Shown: positions 7,868-17,300, numbered from the stretch's first letter. The stretch is DNA of 35,536 nucleotides from Novispirillum itersonii subsp. itersonii ATCC 12639 (GCF_000381985.1 NZ_KB907356.1:1-35536), one strand, 5' to 3'. Notes: generated by a model from the letters alone, not told the origin. Numbers and translations: made by a program.

Positions 7868-9933
7868 ACTGACGGTCCACGGGTCTCTGCCCTGGGCAAC
7901 CCAACCCGGACCGTTGTGCCGACACCGATCTGGCTGAAAATCCGGATGGTCCCGCCATGTAGATTGACCAGCTTGCGGGCCATATACAGACCGAACCCGG
8001 TACCGGCGACCCCCTGCGTATTACTGCCCCGGGTATATTTCTCAAAAATCTTCGGCAGGTCCTGCTCCGGGATTCCGCGTCCGCGGTCCTCCACCTCAAT
8101 GACCACCATGCCATCCTCAAGGCCAATCCGGACGTCCACCGGTGTTTCCGGGGCGCTGTACTTCAGCGCATTGCCAATCAGATTACGGAACAGGGTGCCG
8201 GTCATCTCTTCATCCGCGATCACCTGCGCCGTATCTGTGGCCCCTCCGGTCAGGCGGATCTCCCGCTCCGGATTCTGGCTGATCAGCCCCTGCACAACCT
8301 CCATCACCAGATTCTGCACATCGGTCCTGACCGGATACAGGCGCAGGACATGACCGTCCATCCGCTGCTGCTGCAGGCCAACCTCAATCACCTCCGTCAG
8401 CCGCTGCATCGCGCGGCGCATCCGGTCCAGAACACGCGTTCCTTCCGGGATTTGCCCCGGCAGACGCAGCGAGAGCGTATCAAGGCTGCTGTTCAGTACC
8501 GACACCGGGGTCCGGTACTCATGCGAAATCATATCAATAAAACGGATCTGGTCGGCAATCGCCTGCCGCTCGGCCCGCAGCGATGCCTCCAGCTGCTCTT
8601 TCGCCATTGCCAGTTCATGGGTGCGTTCCTCGACCAGACGGATCGCCCGCTGCTCGGCAGAACGTGCCAGCGCCGCCAGCTCGCCAAGCGCCTGCGCCCG
8701 TTCCGCCTCGGCATCGCGCACCCGCATCGCCAGACCCAGCTTCATCACCACCATATGGGTACACATCCCGATCAGGGTGGCGTTATCGGCCAGCAGGGAT
8801 GGCTCAAGCAGCCCCAATGTCCGCGAGATGTTGATCACCGCCCCCAGCGCAAGCAGCACAAAGGCAACGGCAAAAACCCCGGCAGGGCGATAGCCCCGCC
8901 GGTACAGGACGATCCCGGCCCCGACACTGGCATAAACGTGGACAATCATCACCGGCAGAATCACCGGTGCAACCACCGGATAGAGGCCCGCCGCTGAACA
9001 GGCTGCCCCCACCGCATACAGAATGATCAGGCCAACGATGAAACGGTACATCCACGGCATCTGCTCTTTCAGACGCAGATAGACGATCCCGAACAATCCT
9101 CCGAACAATGAGGACAGCATCACCGGCACGGTATAGCTCATGTTAACGACATGAACCGCCGCATCCCCCAGCAGAAACGGCATATACCCGGACAGAGACA
9201 GATATGAAGTCGCAGAAAAGCCAACATAGGCACCATACAGAAGATGCCAACTATCCCGCAGCCACAGGAAGTACATCAGATTCATCAGAAAGATCAGGAC
9301 GAAGGTGCCATACACCCCCCCCATGATCAGGTCTTCGCGGGTATTGGCAGCCGTAAAGGACTCAATGGTCGAAAGCGTGCCCCGCAACACCATCGCCCCT
9401 GATGTCGACAGGCGAAGATAAAGGTCGCGGGTTTCCCCCGGATTGAGGGTCAGCAGCGCCGTAAAATTGGCAGTCCGCAGGGTCCGCCCCGTCAGTGGCT
9501 CAAGGTCACCAAAACGGCTGAGAGAATAGTTGTCAGGCCCCTGACCCGGCTCCCCCACATAGAGCTGGACATGGTCAAGGAACGGGGGGCGCAGTTCCAT
9601 CACCCAGGTCATCCGCCGGGAGGCGGACGACGTGACACGGGCGTGAAGCCAGATGGTCTCTTCGGTGAAACCAAGACTGACAAAGCCGGGCAGCGGTGCC
9701 ATCTGTCCCGCTTCCCGGGCCCGGATCACATCCCCCAGCACCATCAGGCCGCCGCTGTCCCGCAGCAGAGAAAAGGACCCGGCCATGGAGCGGGCCTTTT
9801 CTCTGCTTTCCGTCAAGGTCAGCGGTTCCGCCGACCGGGCCGGGGCCAGCGGGGCCAGCAGCCACAAGGCCAGTACCGCAACGGTCATGCGCCACAGCCA
9901 GCACGCTCCGGCACCTTTCAACACATGCCTCAC
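7864..9933 (-). CDS. 7TMR-DISM sensor histidine kinase
   Basis: Inner-membrane sensor kinase. From the GTG at 9933 it has 689 aa: a signal peptide (WRMTVAVLALWLLAPLAPARSA), an extracytoplasmic 7TMR-DISM extracellular-2 beta-domain (about 45-190), seven hydrophobic helices (about 205-400), a coiled coil (RAQALGELAALARSAEQ onwards), HisKA with phospho-acceptor H471 in DMISHEYRTPVS, and an HATPase with N-box RNLIGNALKYS and G-boxes VEDRGRGIPEQD and GTGFGLYMARK. The GTG at 9933 has GGAGG (9946-9942) 8 nt upstream; another GTG at 10020 would add 29 residues but has a weaker site. It is divergent from the OmpR-type regulator at 10113, its likely partner. DISM domains are thought to bind carbohydrates or other small ligands; the signal is unknown. 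Confidence 0.92.
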   Translation of the reverse strand: MRHVLKGAGACWLWRMTVAVLALWLLAPLAPARSAEPLTLTESREKARSMAGSFSLLRDSGGLMVLGDVIRAREAGQMAPLPGFVSLGFTEETIWLHARVTSSASRRMTWVMELRPPFLDHVQLYVGEPGQGPDNYSLSRFGDLEPLTGRTLRTANFTALLTLNPGETRDLYLRLSTSGAMVLRGTLSTIESFTAANTREDLIMGGVYGTFVLIFLMNLMYFLWLRDSWHLLYGAYVGFSATSYLSLSGYMPFLLGDAAVHVVNMSYTVPVMLSSLFGGLFGIVYLRLKEQMPWMYRFIVGLIILYAVGAACSAAGLYPVVAPVILPVMIVHVYASVGAGIVLYRRGYRPAGVFAVAFVLLALGAVINISRTLGLLEPSLLADNATLIGMCTHMVVMKLGLAMRVRDAEAERAQALGELAALARSAEQRAIRLVEERTHELAMAKEQLEASLRAERQAIADQIRFIDMISHEYRTPVSVLNSSLDTLSLRLPGQIPEGTRVLDRMRRAMQRLTEVIEVGLQQQRMDGHVLRLYPVRTDVQNLVMEVVQGLISQNPEREIRLTGGATDTAQVIADEEMTGTLFRNLIGNALKYSAPETPVDVRIGLEDGMVVIEVEDRGRGIPEQDLPKIFEKYTRGSNTQGVAGTGFGLYMARKLVNLHGGTIRIFSQIGVGTTVRVGLPRAETRGPSV

Positions 9934-10112
9934 CCGGCCAACCTCCAGCCCACCCAGTGACCGCTCCGGCCCTGCGCCCGGAACGACGGCTCTTTTGTGC
10001 GATATTCCGGCGTTTGCCACAATCCTATAAGACAGGGTATACCCCTTGGCATAACCTCAGATTATCCGGCATCTTTACCCTCGGTAGAACACTGTACCAT
10101 CACTTCGACTGA

Positions 10113-10919
10113 ATGAACTGTAGACATACGATGGACTCCCGGCCTGCCCCCTCCCTCACCACAACACCGCTGTCTCCCCCGGTGCGTGTGGTGCTGATCG
10201 AAGATGATACAGACCTGCGGGATTCTCTGGCGGATCTGATCAGTCTGGCCGGATTCGAGGTCCTGACCGGGGGATCGGCACTGGCGTTCTACCAGATTCT
10301 TGCCAGCCAGCCTTTTGAGATTGCCATTCTGGATGTCGGGCTGCCGGATCAGGACGGCTTCAGCATTGTTGAACATCTGAAAGCCAACAACCACCGTCAC
10401 GGCATTATCATGCTGACCGCCCGGGATGGGACCGAAGACCGGATTCAGGGCTTCCGTCAGGGGGCTGACCTGTATTTCACCAAACCTGCCGACGGGCGGG
10501 AACTGGTGGCTGCGATCACCACTCTGGCCCTGCGCCTGCGTGCAGTTGATCACCCGGCCCCAGAGGCATCCGGATCCGCGGACAGCTATCCCCCGGCAGG
10601 ACCAGCCCCACAGAACGGCTGGTATCTGGACCATCAGCAATGGGCCCTGCTGGCGCCCACCGGCCAGTCTGTCAGCCTGACAGCGCAGGAAATGCGGCTT
10701 CTCGGCTGCTTTCTGACCATCCCAGCCAGCGCCGACGGTATCGCAACCCGCAGTGCCCTGCTGGGAGCGATCGGGAAAAATCCGGTGGAAACAGAAGACC
10801 GCAGCCTTGATGCCGCCATCCGCCGCCTGCGCCGGAAAGTGGAACAGGCCGTCGGACAGGATCTGCCCCTGAAGACGGTACCGACCAAGGGGTATCAGTT
10901 TACAGCCCCCCTGCAGTGA
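10113..10919 (+). CDS. OmpR/PhoB-family response regulator
   Basis: DNA-binding response regulator of 268 aa. The receiver domain (about 22-140) shows the acidic pair IEDD, phospho-acceptor D74 in AILDVGLPDQDG, the LTARDG threonine loop and K124 in YFTKPAD. A linker rich in Ala and Pro follows, then a winged-helix Trans_reg_C domain (about 170-267) ending TVPTKGYQFTAPL. A second ATG at 10131 is an alternative start; neither has a clear ribosome site. It is transcribed divergently from the 7TMR-DISM kinase. OmpR-family regulators bind direct repeats spaced about one helical turn. Two such repeat arrays lie just downstream of this gene, making it the best candidate to bind them (inference). Confidence 0.93.
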   Translation: MNCRHTMDSRPAPSLTTTPLSPPVRVVLIEDDTDLRDSLADLISLAGFEVLTGGSALAFYQILASQPFEIAILDVGLPDQDGFSIVEHLKANNHRHGIIMLTARDGTEDRIQGFRQGADLYFTKPADGRELVAAITTLALRLRAVDHPAPEASGSADSYPPAGPAPQNGWYLDHQQWALLAPTGQSVSLTAQEMRLLGCFLTIPASADGIATRSALLGAIGKNPVETEDRSLDAAIRRLRRKVEQAVGQDLPLKTVPTKGYQFTAPLQ

Positions 10920-10980
10920 ACCAATCCCCTGCCGCTACCCTCGCGGGTTGATCGGATCTGCGCGTAACAGGTGACATTTT

Positions 10981-11045
10981 GTCACATGGCGTCACATCTC
11001 GACACATACCGGCAGTTGCAATCTATCCCGACGTCACTTTATGCT
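10981..11045 (+). promoter_or_regulatory. Triple direct-repeat operator and putative promoter before the DUF4347-like gene
   Basis: GTCACAT (10981-10987), GTCACAT (10991-10997) and GACACAT (11001-11007) repeat at exactly 10-bp pitch, the arrangement bound by OmpR/PhoB-type regulators. A TTGCAA -35 candidate starts at 11016, 15 bp after the start of the last heptamer. A TATGCT -10 candidate (11040-11045) lies 18 bp further on. An inverted repeat GTGACA-TTT-TGTCAC (10971-10985) overlaps the first heptamer. The same layout recurs at 11618. The operator is seen directly; the binding protein and promoter function are inferred. Confidence 0.6.
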
Positions 11046-11102
11046 CGGGAGGATTTTTTTTATGGTCGCCGCACCGTGCCTGACATTCCTTCACAATATT
11101 CG

Positions 11103-11570
11103 ATGCCCAGTGGCGCCGCGCCGCCCCAGAACCTTGTCGTTGCCGATGAGGATCTGGCACAGGCCATGCGGCTTCTGCCCGACCTGCCCCCCGGCTGTGA
11201 CATGGCAATTCTGCCCCGGTCGGGAACATCCCTCCGCCACCTGACAGAGCACCTGCGGGACAGTGCCCCGCTACAGACCCTGATCCTGATTCTTGACGGC
11301 GGTCCCGGATACATCCGGCTGGGCGGACAGATCATTGACAGGCGGGCCATCGGAAAGAACCAGACTGAACTGACGGAATGGCAGCAGTTGCTGACAGCCG
11401 ATGCCCGCCTGTTCCTTCTGGTCAACGGCCTGCCCCAGAGCGGAGTCGGACACGAATTCTCCCACGATCTCAGTCTGTGCCTGCAACGCCCGGTCCTGCC
11501 GCGTCTGCTGCCGGACGCGCGAACCGTTCTGTCATCCCTGCATCCGGAGAAAACCGCCCCTGCTGCCTGA
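11103..11570 (+). CDS. Small stand-alone DUF4347-like protein
   Basis: Predicted protein of 155 aa from ATG 11103; the frame is open back to 10971. Its pattern matches the DUF4347 domain: a first strand LVVADEDLAQAMRLLPDLPPGCDMAIL, then a GGPGYIRLGGQIID segment in place of the family's HGSPG-x-LG motif, then ELTEWQQLLTADARLFLLVNGLPQSGVGHEFSHDL in place of the LYGC-x-VA-G-x-F region. The family's His and Cys of those motifs are missing (DGGPG, LVNG), so any enzyme-like site is degenerate. DUF4347 normally forms the N-terminus of giant surface adhesins; here it stands alone, with no signal peptide. The start is uncertain: GTG 10971 and ATG 10986 overlap the operator, GTG 11076 is possible, and the best ribosome site (GGGAGGA, 11047-11053) fits an out-of-frame ATG at 11062. 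Confidence 0.6.
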   Translation: MPSGAAPPQNLVVADEDLAQAMRLLPDLPPGCDMAILPRSGTSLRHLTEHLRDSAPLQTLILILDGGPGYIRLGGQIIDRRAIGKNQTELTEWQQLLTADARLFLLVNGLPQSGVGHEFSHDLSLCLQRPVLPRLLPDARTVLSSLHPEKTAPAA

Positions 11571-11617
11571 CGGCAGCCCTACCCGGACAGGCTTAGACAC
11601 TTTTGAGAAAAATTTTC

Positions 11618-11681
11618 GTCAAATGCCGTCACATCCTGTCACAACTCGTGCGTTGTTTCATCGGCCGTAAAACGACATTCT
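11618..11681 (+). promoter_or_regulatory. Second triple direct-repeat operator and putative promoter
   Basis: GTCAAAT (11618-11624), GTCACAT (11628-11634) and GTCACAA (11638-11644) again sit at exactly 10-bp pitch. TTGTTT (11653-11658) starts 15 bp after the start of the last heptamer, the same distance as at the first operator, and CATTCT (11676-11681) is a weak -10 candidate with a 17-bp spacer. Repetition of both the heptamer array and its distance to the -35 argues against chance. It lies 48 bp after the DUF4347-like gene and upstream of a structured non-coding stretch. Confidence 0.6.
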
Positions 11682-11689
11682 GATCCTGC

Positions 11690-11823
11690 AAACGACGGAA
11701 CTCCTGTGCCAAGGGATGTCTGCCTAAATCCGTCGGATGCAACGCCCGGCTGGCACTGCCCGCCCTTCCCTTCAGCCGGGCATGAACCCCCGCTTTCTGC
11801 CCGGAAGCGGGGGTTTGACTTTT
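11690..11823 (+). ncRNA. Candidate regulated small RNA with two hairpins
   Basis: This stretch follows the second operator/promoter and has no convincing gene. It contains a perfect 9-bp stem GCCCGGCTG (11744-11752) with CAGCCGGGC (11773-11781), whose 20-nt loop is pyrimidine-rich (CCCGCCCTTCCCTT). Only 3 nt later an 11-bp terminator-like stem closes it. A C/U-rich loop could pair with purine-rich ribosome-binding sites (inference). Alternatives are a 5' leader of the HD-GYP operon or simply the terminator of the upstream gene. The 5' end is estimated from the -10 candidate. Confidence 0.35.
11785..11823 (+). terminator. Terminator-like hairpin ending the candidate small RNA
   Basis: AACCCCCGCTT (11785-11795) pairs perfectly with AAGCGGGGGTT (11805-11815), followed by an interrupted U-rich tail TTTGACTTTTCT. 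The stem is very strong. The tail is imperfect, so it may terminate only partially and let some transcription into the HD-GYP operon. Confidence 0.6.
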
Positions 11824-11997
11824 CTCACCGTCATAAACAGTTCCACTCCGATCCCGACTCTGAATTTCCTGATCAGAAGTGCGGATATAGTTCTCTTGCC
11901 TCATTGCCGGGGGGTAGCATCCTCCGCATTATGGCCGGAACTGTCCGGGTCTCACCAAGGGCAAAACGGGGAAATATGGGAAAAGGGGCGGCAAACC

Positions 11998-13125
11998 ATG
12001 CAGGATGCGGAACGGCCGCGCATTCTTGTCGTTGATGACGAACCGATCAACGTAAAGGTTCTGGTGGATCTGCTGCGCTCTGATTATGCGCTGGTGGTCG
12101 CGAAAGATGGGCCGCAGGCCCTGTCCCGCTGTGACGGCGATCTGTTACCTGATCTGATCCTGCTGGATGTGATGATGCCGGGGATGGATGGGCTGGAGGT
12201 CTGCCGTCGCCTGAAAGCCAACCCGCGCACGCAGGATATTCCCGTTATCTTCATCAGCGCCATGGGGCAGGCCCACGACGAGACAAGCGGCTTTGAGGCC
12301 GGGGCCAGCGACTATATCACCAAGCCGATTTCCCTGCCGGTGGTGCAGGCCCGGGTTCGGACTCAACTGGCACTGAAACACGCCCGCAGCGCCCTGCAGG
12401 ACCATAATCTGAAGCTGGAAGAGCGGATCCGCGCACGGACCCGGGAACTGGAGCAGACGCAGGATATCACCATCCGCGCCCTGGCATCCCTGGCGGAAAC
12501 CCGGGACAACGAAACCGGAAACCACATTAAACGCACACAGTATTATGTGCGGGCTCTGGCCGAGCATCTGCGCCACCACCCCGACTTCAGCGCCGAACTT
12601 GATGATACCGCGATTGACCTGCTGTTTAAATCAGCCCCCCTGCATGATATCGGCAAAGTCGGTATCCCCGACGCGATCCTTCTGAAACCCGGCCGTCTTG
12701 ATACCGAAGAGATGGAGGTGATGAAGCGCCATGCGGAACTGGGGCAACAGGCGCTGACCGCAGCGCTGGAAGAACAGGCTGGCAGCCCCAGTGACTTCCT
12801 CCGCTATGCGGTTGAAATCTCACACTATCATCATGAAAAATGGGATGGCAGCGGCTATCCCCACGGGCTTTCCGGGCGGGATATTCCCCTGTCGGCACGC
12901 TTGATGGCTGTTGCCGACGTCTATGATGCCCTGATCAGCCGACGGGTCTACAAGCCGCCGTTTCCGCACGAAAAGGCCGTTGCGATGATCCGTGAAGGCA
13001 GCGGCACCCATTTTGATCCGGCCATCATCGATGCCTTCCTGACCCTGCAGGAACAGTTCCGCGAAATCGCCCAGCGGTACGCAGACGACGACGAACACTG
13101 GTCGCCGATCGACGACTTCCGTTAA
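11998..13125 (+). CDS. Response regulator with HD-GYP phosphodiesterase domain (RpfG-like)
   Basis: Cytoplasmic two-domain protein of 375 aa. The receiver domain (about 8-125) has VVDDEPIN, phospho-acceptor D57 in LLDVMMPGMDG and the lysine in ITKPISLP. A short coiled coil leads to an HD-GYP domain (about 160-360) with HDIGKVGIPD (H216-D217) and the intact HHEKWDGSGYP motif (278-288). This domain is known to hydrolyse cyclic-di-GMP, so phosphorylation of the receiver probably sets local c-di-GMP. ATG 11998 is chosen because the receiver begins at once (MQDAERPRILVVDD) and AAGGGG lies 9 nt upstream; the frame is open further 5' but without family similarity. It is first in a tight operon with the FIST sensor (25 bp gap) and the hybrid kinase. 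Confidence 0.94.
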   Translation: MQDAERPRILVVDDEPINVKVLVDLLRSDYALVVAKDGPQALSRCDGDLLPDLILLDVMMPGMDGLEVCRRLKANPRTQDIPVIFISAMGQAHDETSGFEAGASDYITKPISLPVVQARVRTQLALKHARSALQDHNLKLEERIRARTRELEQTQDITIRALASLAETRDNETGNHIKRTQYYVRALAEHLRHHPDFSAELDDTAIDLLFKSAPLHDIGKVGIPDAILLKPGRLDTEEMEVMKRHAELGQQALTAALEEQAGSPSDFLRYAVEISHYHHEKWDGSGYPHGLSGRDIPLSARLMAVADVYDALISRRVYKPPFPHEKAVAMIREGSGTHFDPAIIDAFLTLQEQFREIAQRYADDDEHWSPIDDFR

Positions 13126-13150
13126 GGCCCTCTTTTACAAGGACAGCCCC

Positions 13151-14320
13151 ATGCGCTGCACCCAGATCACCCTGTCCGGCCCGTTGCAGCCGCAAACCGA
13201 TCTGTCCGCCCTTCAGGCTCTGTCGCCTGATCTGGTGCTGGTCTTTGCCTCGGTCACTCATCTGACCATCCCTGGTGCCCTTGATCCCCTGCGCGCCGCA
13301 GTGCCGGATGCGATCATCACCGGCTGCTCCACCGCCGGGGAAATCAGCGCTGAAGGCGTCAGCGATCTTGGCATGGTCATCACCGCCATCTCCTTTACCA
13401 GCACCACCGCCCGCCTTGTCTCAGCCCCGTTACCCGGTCTTGCCGACTCCTTCCGGGCCGGAACGGCACTGGCGGAACAACTGGGAACAGACGCACCGGC
13501 GGCAATCCTGCTGTTCGGGCGGGGCACCGACATCAACGGCACTGCCCTGATCGAAGGCATCACCGGTCACTTCGGGGCAGCGGTCCCGGTGTCCGGCGGG
13601 CTGGCGGGCGATGACGGGGCCTTCCGGCATACGGTGGTGATCGGGCCGTCCGGGGTCACCGACTCCGATGTGGTTGCCCTCGGCCTTTATGGGGACGCAC
13701 TGACGGTGCAGACCGGCTCTTACGGCGGCTGGCAGCCGTTCGGTCCCCTGCGGCAGATCACCCGCGCCGAAGGAAATATTCTCTATACTCTCGATGATGA
13801 ACCGGCGCTGGAAATTTACCGCCGCTATCTGGGGGACCATGCTGAGGGGCTCCCGGCTTCCGGACTGCTGTTCCCCTTCGAGATGATCCGGTCCGACACC
13901 ACATCGGAAGGACTGATCCGGACCATTCTGGGCATTGACCCGGAGGCAGGCAGCCTGATTCTGGCCGGGGCCGTCACCCCGGGGCATTACCTGCGGATGA
14001 TGCACGCCAGCACCGATGCGCTGGTTCTGGGCGCAGAGCGGGCAGCGACACAGGTGCTGTCTGATCCGGCAGGATCAGCGGAAGCCCCGCAGGACGGCCT
14101 TGCCCTGCTGGTCAGCTGTGTCGGTCGGAAACTGGTGATGGGCGACCGCGTCGATGAAGAGATCGAGGTGGTGACCGAGGCCCTTGGCGGGCACCACACC
14201 GTGGCCGGTTTTTATTCCTACGGAGAGATCAACCCGCAGCGGGATACCGCCGACGGCACCGCCTGCCGCCTGCATAACCAGACCATGACCATCGCCCTGC
14301 TGACGGAGGCCCGCCCCTGA
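13151..14320 (+). CDS. FIST-domain sensor protein (NosP-like)
   Basis: Cytoplasmic FIST protein, 389 aa: FIST-N (about 25-215, with FASVTHL, ITGCSTAGEIS and PVSGGLAGDDGAFRH) and FIST-C (about 220-370, ending HHTVAGFYSYGEI). FIST domains are ligand sensors. The best-studied member, NosP of Pseudomonas aeruginosa, binds haem and nitric oxide and controls the co-encoded kinase NahK. Here the gene overlaps the hybrid kinase start (TGATG), so the two are probably made in fixed ratio and work together, with the HD-GYP protein as output. AAGGA (13139-13143) lies 7 nt before the ATG. Other FIST ligands, such as amino acids, cannot be excluded. Haem binding cannot be asserted from sequence alone. Confidence 0.92.
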   Translation: MRCTQITLSGPLQPQTDLSALQALSPDLVLVFASVTHLTIPGALDPLRAAVPDAIITGCSTAGEISAEGVSDLGMVITAISFTSTTARLVSAPLPGLADSFRAGTALAEQLGTDAPAAILLFGRGTDINGTALIEGITGHFGAAVPVSGGLAGDDGAFRHTVVIGPSGVTDSDVVALGLYGDALTVQTGSYGGWQPFGPLRQITRAEGNILYTLDDEPALEIYRRYLGDHAEGLPASGLLFPFEMIRSDTTSEGLIRTILGIDPEAGSLILAGAVTPGHYLRMMHASTDALVLGAERAATQVLSDPAGSAEAPQDGLALLVSCVGRKLVMGDRVDEEIEVVTEALGGHHTVAGFYSYGEINPQRDTADGTACRLHNQTMTIALLTEARP

Positions 14321-17300
14321 TGCACCGCCTGTTCCTGTCGCAGATCAAACGCAGCCTTGGCCTGAAGACTCAGGATGATCTGTCTGCCGCGCTGACGGAT
14401 CTGGAGTCGCAGGCAGACAGGCTCGATCCGGCGGCACAGGCACTGGTCAACGGGCTTCGTCCGCTGTTTGACAGGATATCGCAGGCCTATCATCAGTCCG
14501 ACCGCGATCTGGACCTGCGCAGCCGCAGTCTGGAACTGTCGTCGCAGGAACTGGTGCAGATGAATCAGCGCCTGCGGGATGATGCCGCCGCCCAGCGCCA
14601 TGCCCTGAAAGCGTTGCAGGTGACAGCCGCCGCCCTGGTGGAGGAAGAAGCCGGCCCCGGCGGCAGTACTGCTGAAGATGACGACGGCCAGTCCGTCGCC
14701 GTTCTGGCCAGACGGGTCGCCCAGCTGGTGGACCAGCGGCGGGCGGTCCGCGAAGCGCTTGAACAGCAGAAATTTGCCCTCGATCAGCATGCCATCGTCA
14801 GCATTACCGATACCGCCGGTAAAATCATCTACGCCAACGACCGCTTCTGTGAAATCAGTGGCTTCACCCGCGAAGAGCTGCTGGGGCATACCCATGCAGT
14901 CGTCAATTCCGGCACCCATCAGAAAGAGTTTTTTGCCGACCTGTGGAGCACCATCCGGGCCGGGCAGGTGTGGAACGGGCAGATCTGCAACCGCTCGAAA
15001 GAAGGCTCTCTCTATTGGGTGGAAGCCACGATTGTTCCCTTGAATATCGAAAATGGCATCCCCGGCCAATACATCGCCATCCGCACCGATATCAGCCATC
15101 AGAAGCGGATGGAAGAGCAGTTACGACAGAACCGCCGCTTCCTGCAGGGGATCACCAACTCGATGGGCGAAGGGGTGTATTGCCTGAACGAGGAGGGATA
15201 CTGCACCTTCCTGAATCCGGAGGCGGAACGGCTGCTCGGCTGGTCCCTGCGCGATCTGCGCCAGATCAGACTGCACGATGCGGTTCACAGCCAGCGGGCC
15301 GACGGCAGCCCCCTGCCAATCAGTGAATGCCAGTCCACCCTCGCCGTCAGCAACGGAGAGACCTACCGCAGCGATGATGAATGGTTTACCCGCCGCGATG
15401 GGGCCAGCTTCCCGGTTTCTCTGGTCACGGTTCCCCTGCGTGAGGACGGCAGGATCATCGGCTCTGTCGGGGTGTTTCAGGACATCACCGAACGGAAGCG
15501 GATTCTGGAGGCGATGGAGCACAGCGAGCAGCGCCTGAAAATCGCCCTTGAAGCCTCAAACACCGGTCTGTGGGACTGGAATCCCAAGACCGATTATGCC
15601 TTTCTCAGCGATCTTTGGAAATCCATGCTCGGCTACCAGCCGCAAGATCTGGAGAACAGCGGGGCCACCTGGGGCGCGTTGATCCATCCGGAGGACCTGA
15701 CGGATGTTCTGGACAGTCTGACCCGGCACTTCGACGGGGAGACGGAGATCTTCGAGCGCGAATTCCGCATGCGCCACCGGGACGGACACTGGGTCTGGAT
15801 CCTCAGTTCCGGCAAGGTGATTGACCGGGATGATCACGGTATCCCCCTGCGGGTCACCGGAATCCACAAGGACGTCTCGGAAAGCAAACGCATTCTGGCG
15901 GAACTGACCGCCGCCAAGGAAGACGCAGACAAAGCCAACCGCGCCAAAAGCGACTTTCTCGCCAATATGAGTCACGAGATCCGCACCCCGATGAACGCGG
16001 TGATCGGCCTGAGTCATCTGCTGGCCCGTACCGACCTGAATACCCGGCAGCGTGACTATCTGGATAAGATTCAGGGGGCATCGCGGACCCTGCTGGGGGT
16101 GATCAACGACATTCTCGACTTCTCTAAAATCGAAGCCGGAAAACTGACGCTGGAACAGGTCCCGTTCGAGCTGAATCAGTTGATCCACGATGTGACCGTT
16201 GTCCTGCAACCCCGTCTGCGGGAAAAAGATCTGGAACTGGTGATTGATCTGGCGGAAACGGTCCCCCAGCGCCTGATGGGGGATCCGCTGCGCCTGTCAC
16301 AGGTTCTGCTCAACCTGCTGGGCAATGCCGTCAAGTTCACCGAGCAGGGCGAAATCCTGCTGCGCTTTGCCAGTGACGGTATGACCGCAGACAAAACCGT
16401 TCCGCTGACCATTTCCGTCAGCGACAGCGGTATCGGCATGACCCCGGAGCAGGTGTCCGGTCTGTTCCGCCCCTTTACACAGGCCGATACCTCCACCACG
16501 CGGCGGTTTGGCGGCACCGGGCTGGGGCTGGCAATCTCGCGGCAACTGGTGGACCTGATGGGCGGCAGCATCAGCGCCGCCAGCGTACAGGGCGAGGGAT
16601 CGACCTTTACCGTCACCCTGAGCCTGACCGCCGAACAGGGGGCCGGACGCAACGACCGGAGTCTGCCGGTCGCAGGCCTGCATCCCGGCAGCTTCCGGGC
16701 ACTGGTGGTTGATGACAGCCTCGCCGTCCGCTCGATCCTGAAAGATCTGCTGGAACGCAGCACCATCAACACCAGTACCGCCGCCAGCGGGCCACTGGCC
16801 CTGAAAGAACTGGCTGCCAGCGGACAGAACGGCATTCCGCCGTTCGATCTGGCGGTGATTGACTGGCGGATGCCGGAGATGAGCGGCACCGATCTGCTGC
16901 GGGCGATCCGGCAGGCCGGTCACAGCATGCCGGTGATCATGACCACCGCCTATGGTGTCGACGGGCTGCTGGCTGACCTACAGGGCCTGCCGGTCAGTGC
17001 GATTCTGGAAAAGCCGATCACTCCGTCAGGCATGTTTGATGCGGTGATGGAGGCGCTGGGGTCTGCCACCCCGGTCAGCCCCCAGCCCCAGACAGAGCAG
17101 GACTGCCCTCCTGATACCTCGCTGCGCGGGCTGCGCCTGCTGCTGGCCGAAGACAATGCCATTAACCAGATGGTCGCAACGGAACTGCTTCAGGGTATGG
17201 GCGCGGTCGTGACCGTCTGCGACAACGGGCTGGAGGCGGTTGAACGCCTGAAACAAAGCCCGGACTTTGATCTTGTTCTGATGGATGTACAGATGCCGGT

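Noticed and set aside
11737-11997. N-terminal extension of the REC/HD-GYP protein
   Set aside because: The frame is open but the translation is not receiver-like, passes through the two hairpins, and a good start with AAGGGG exists at 11998.
14218-15099. 293-codon open frame on the minus strand across the FIST and kinase genes
   Set aside because: Antisense shadow of two well-supported genes, with no recognisable domain.
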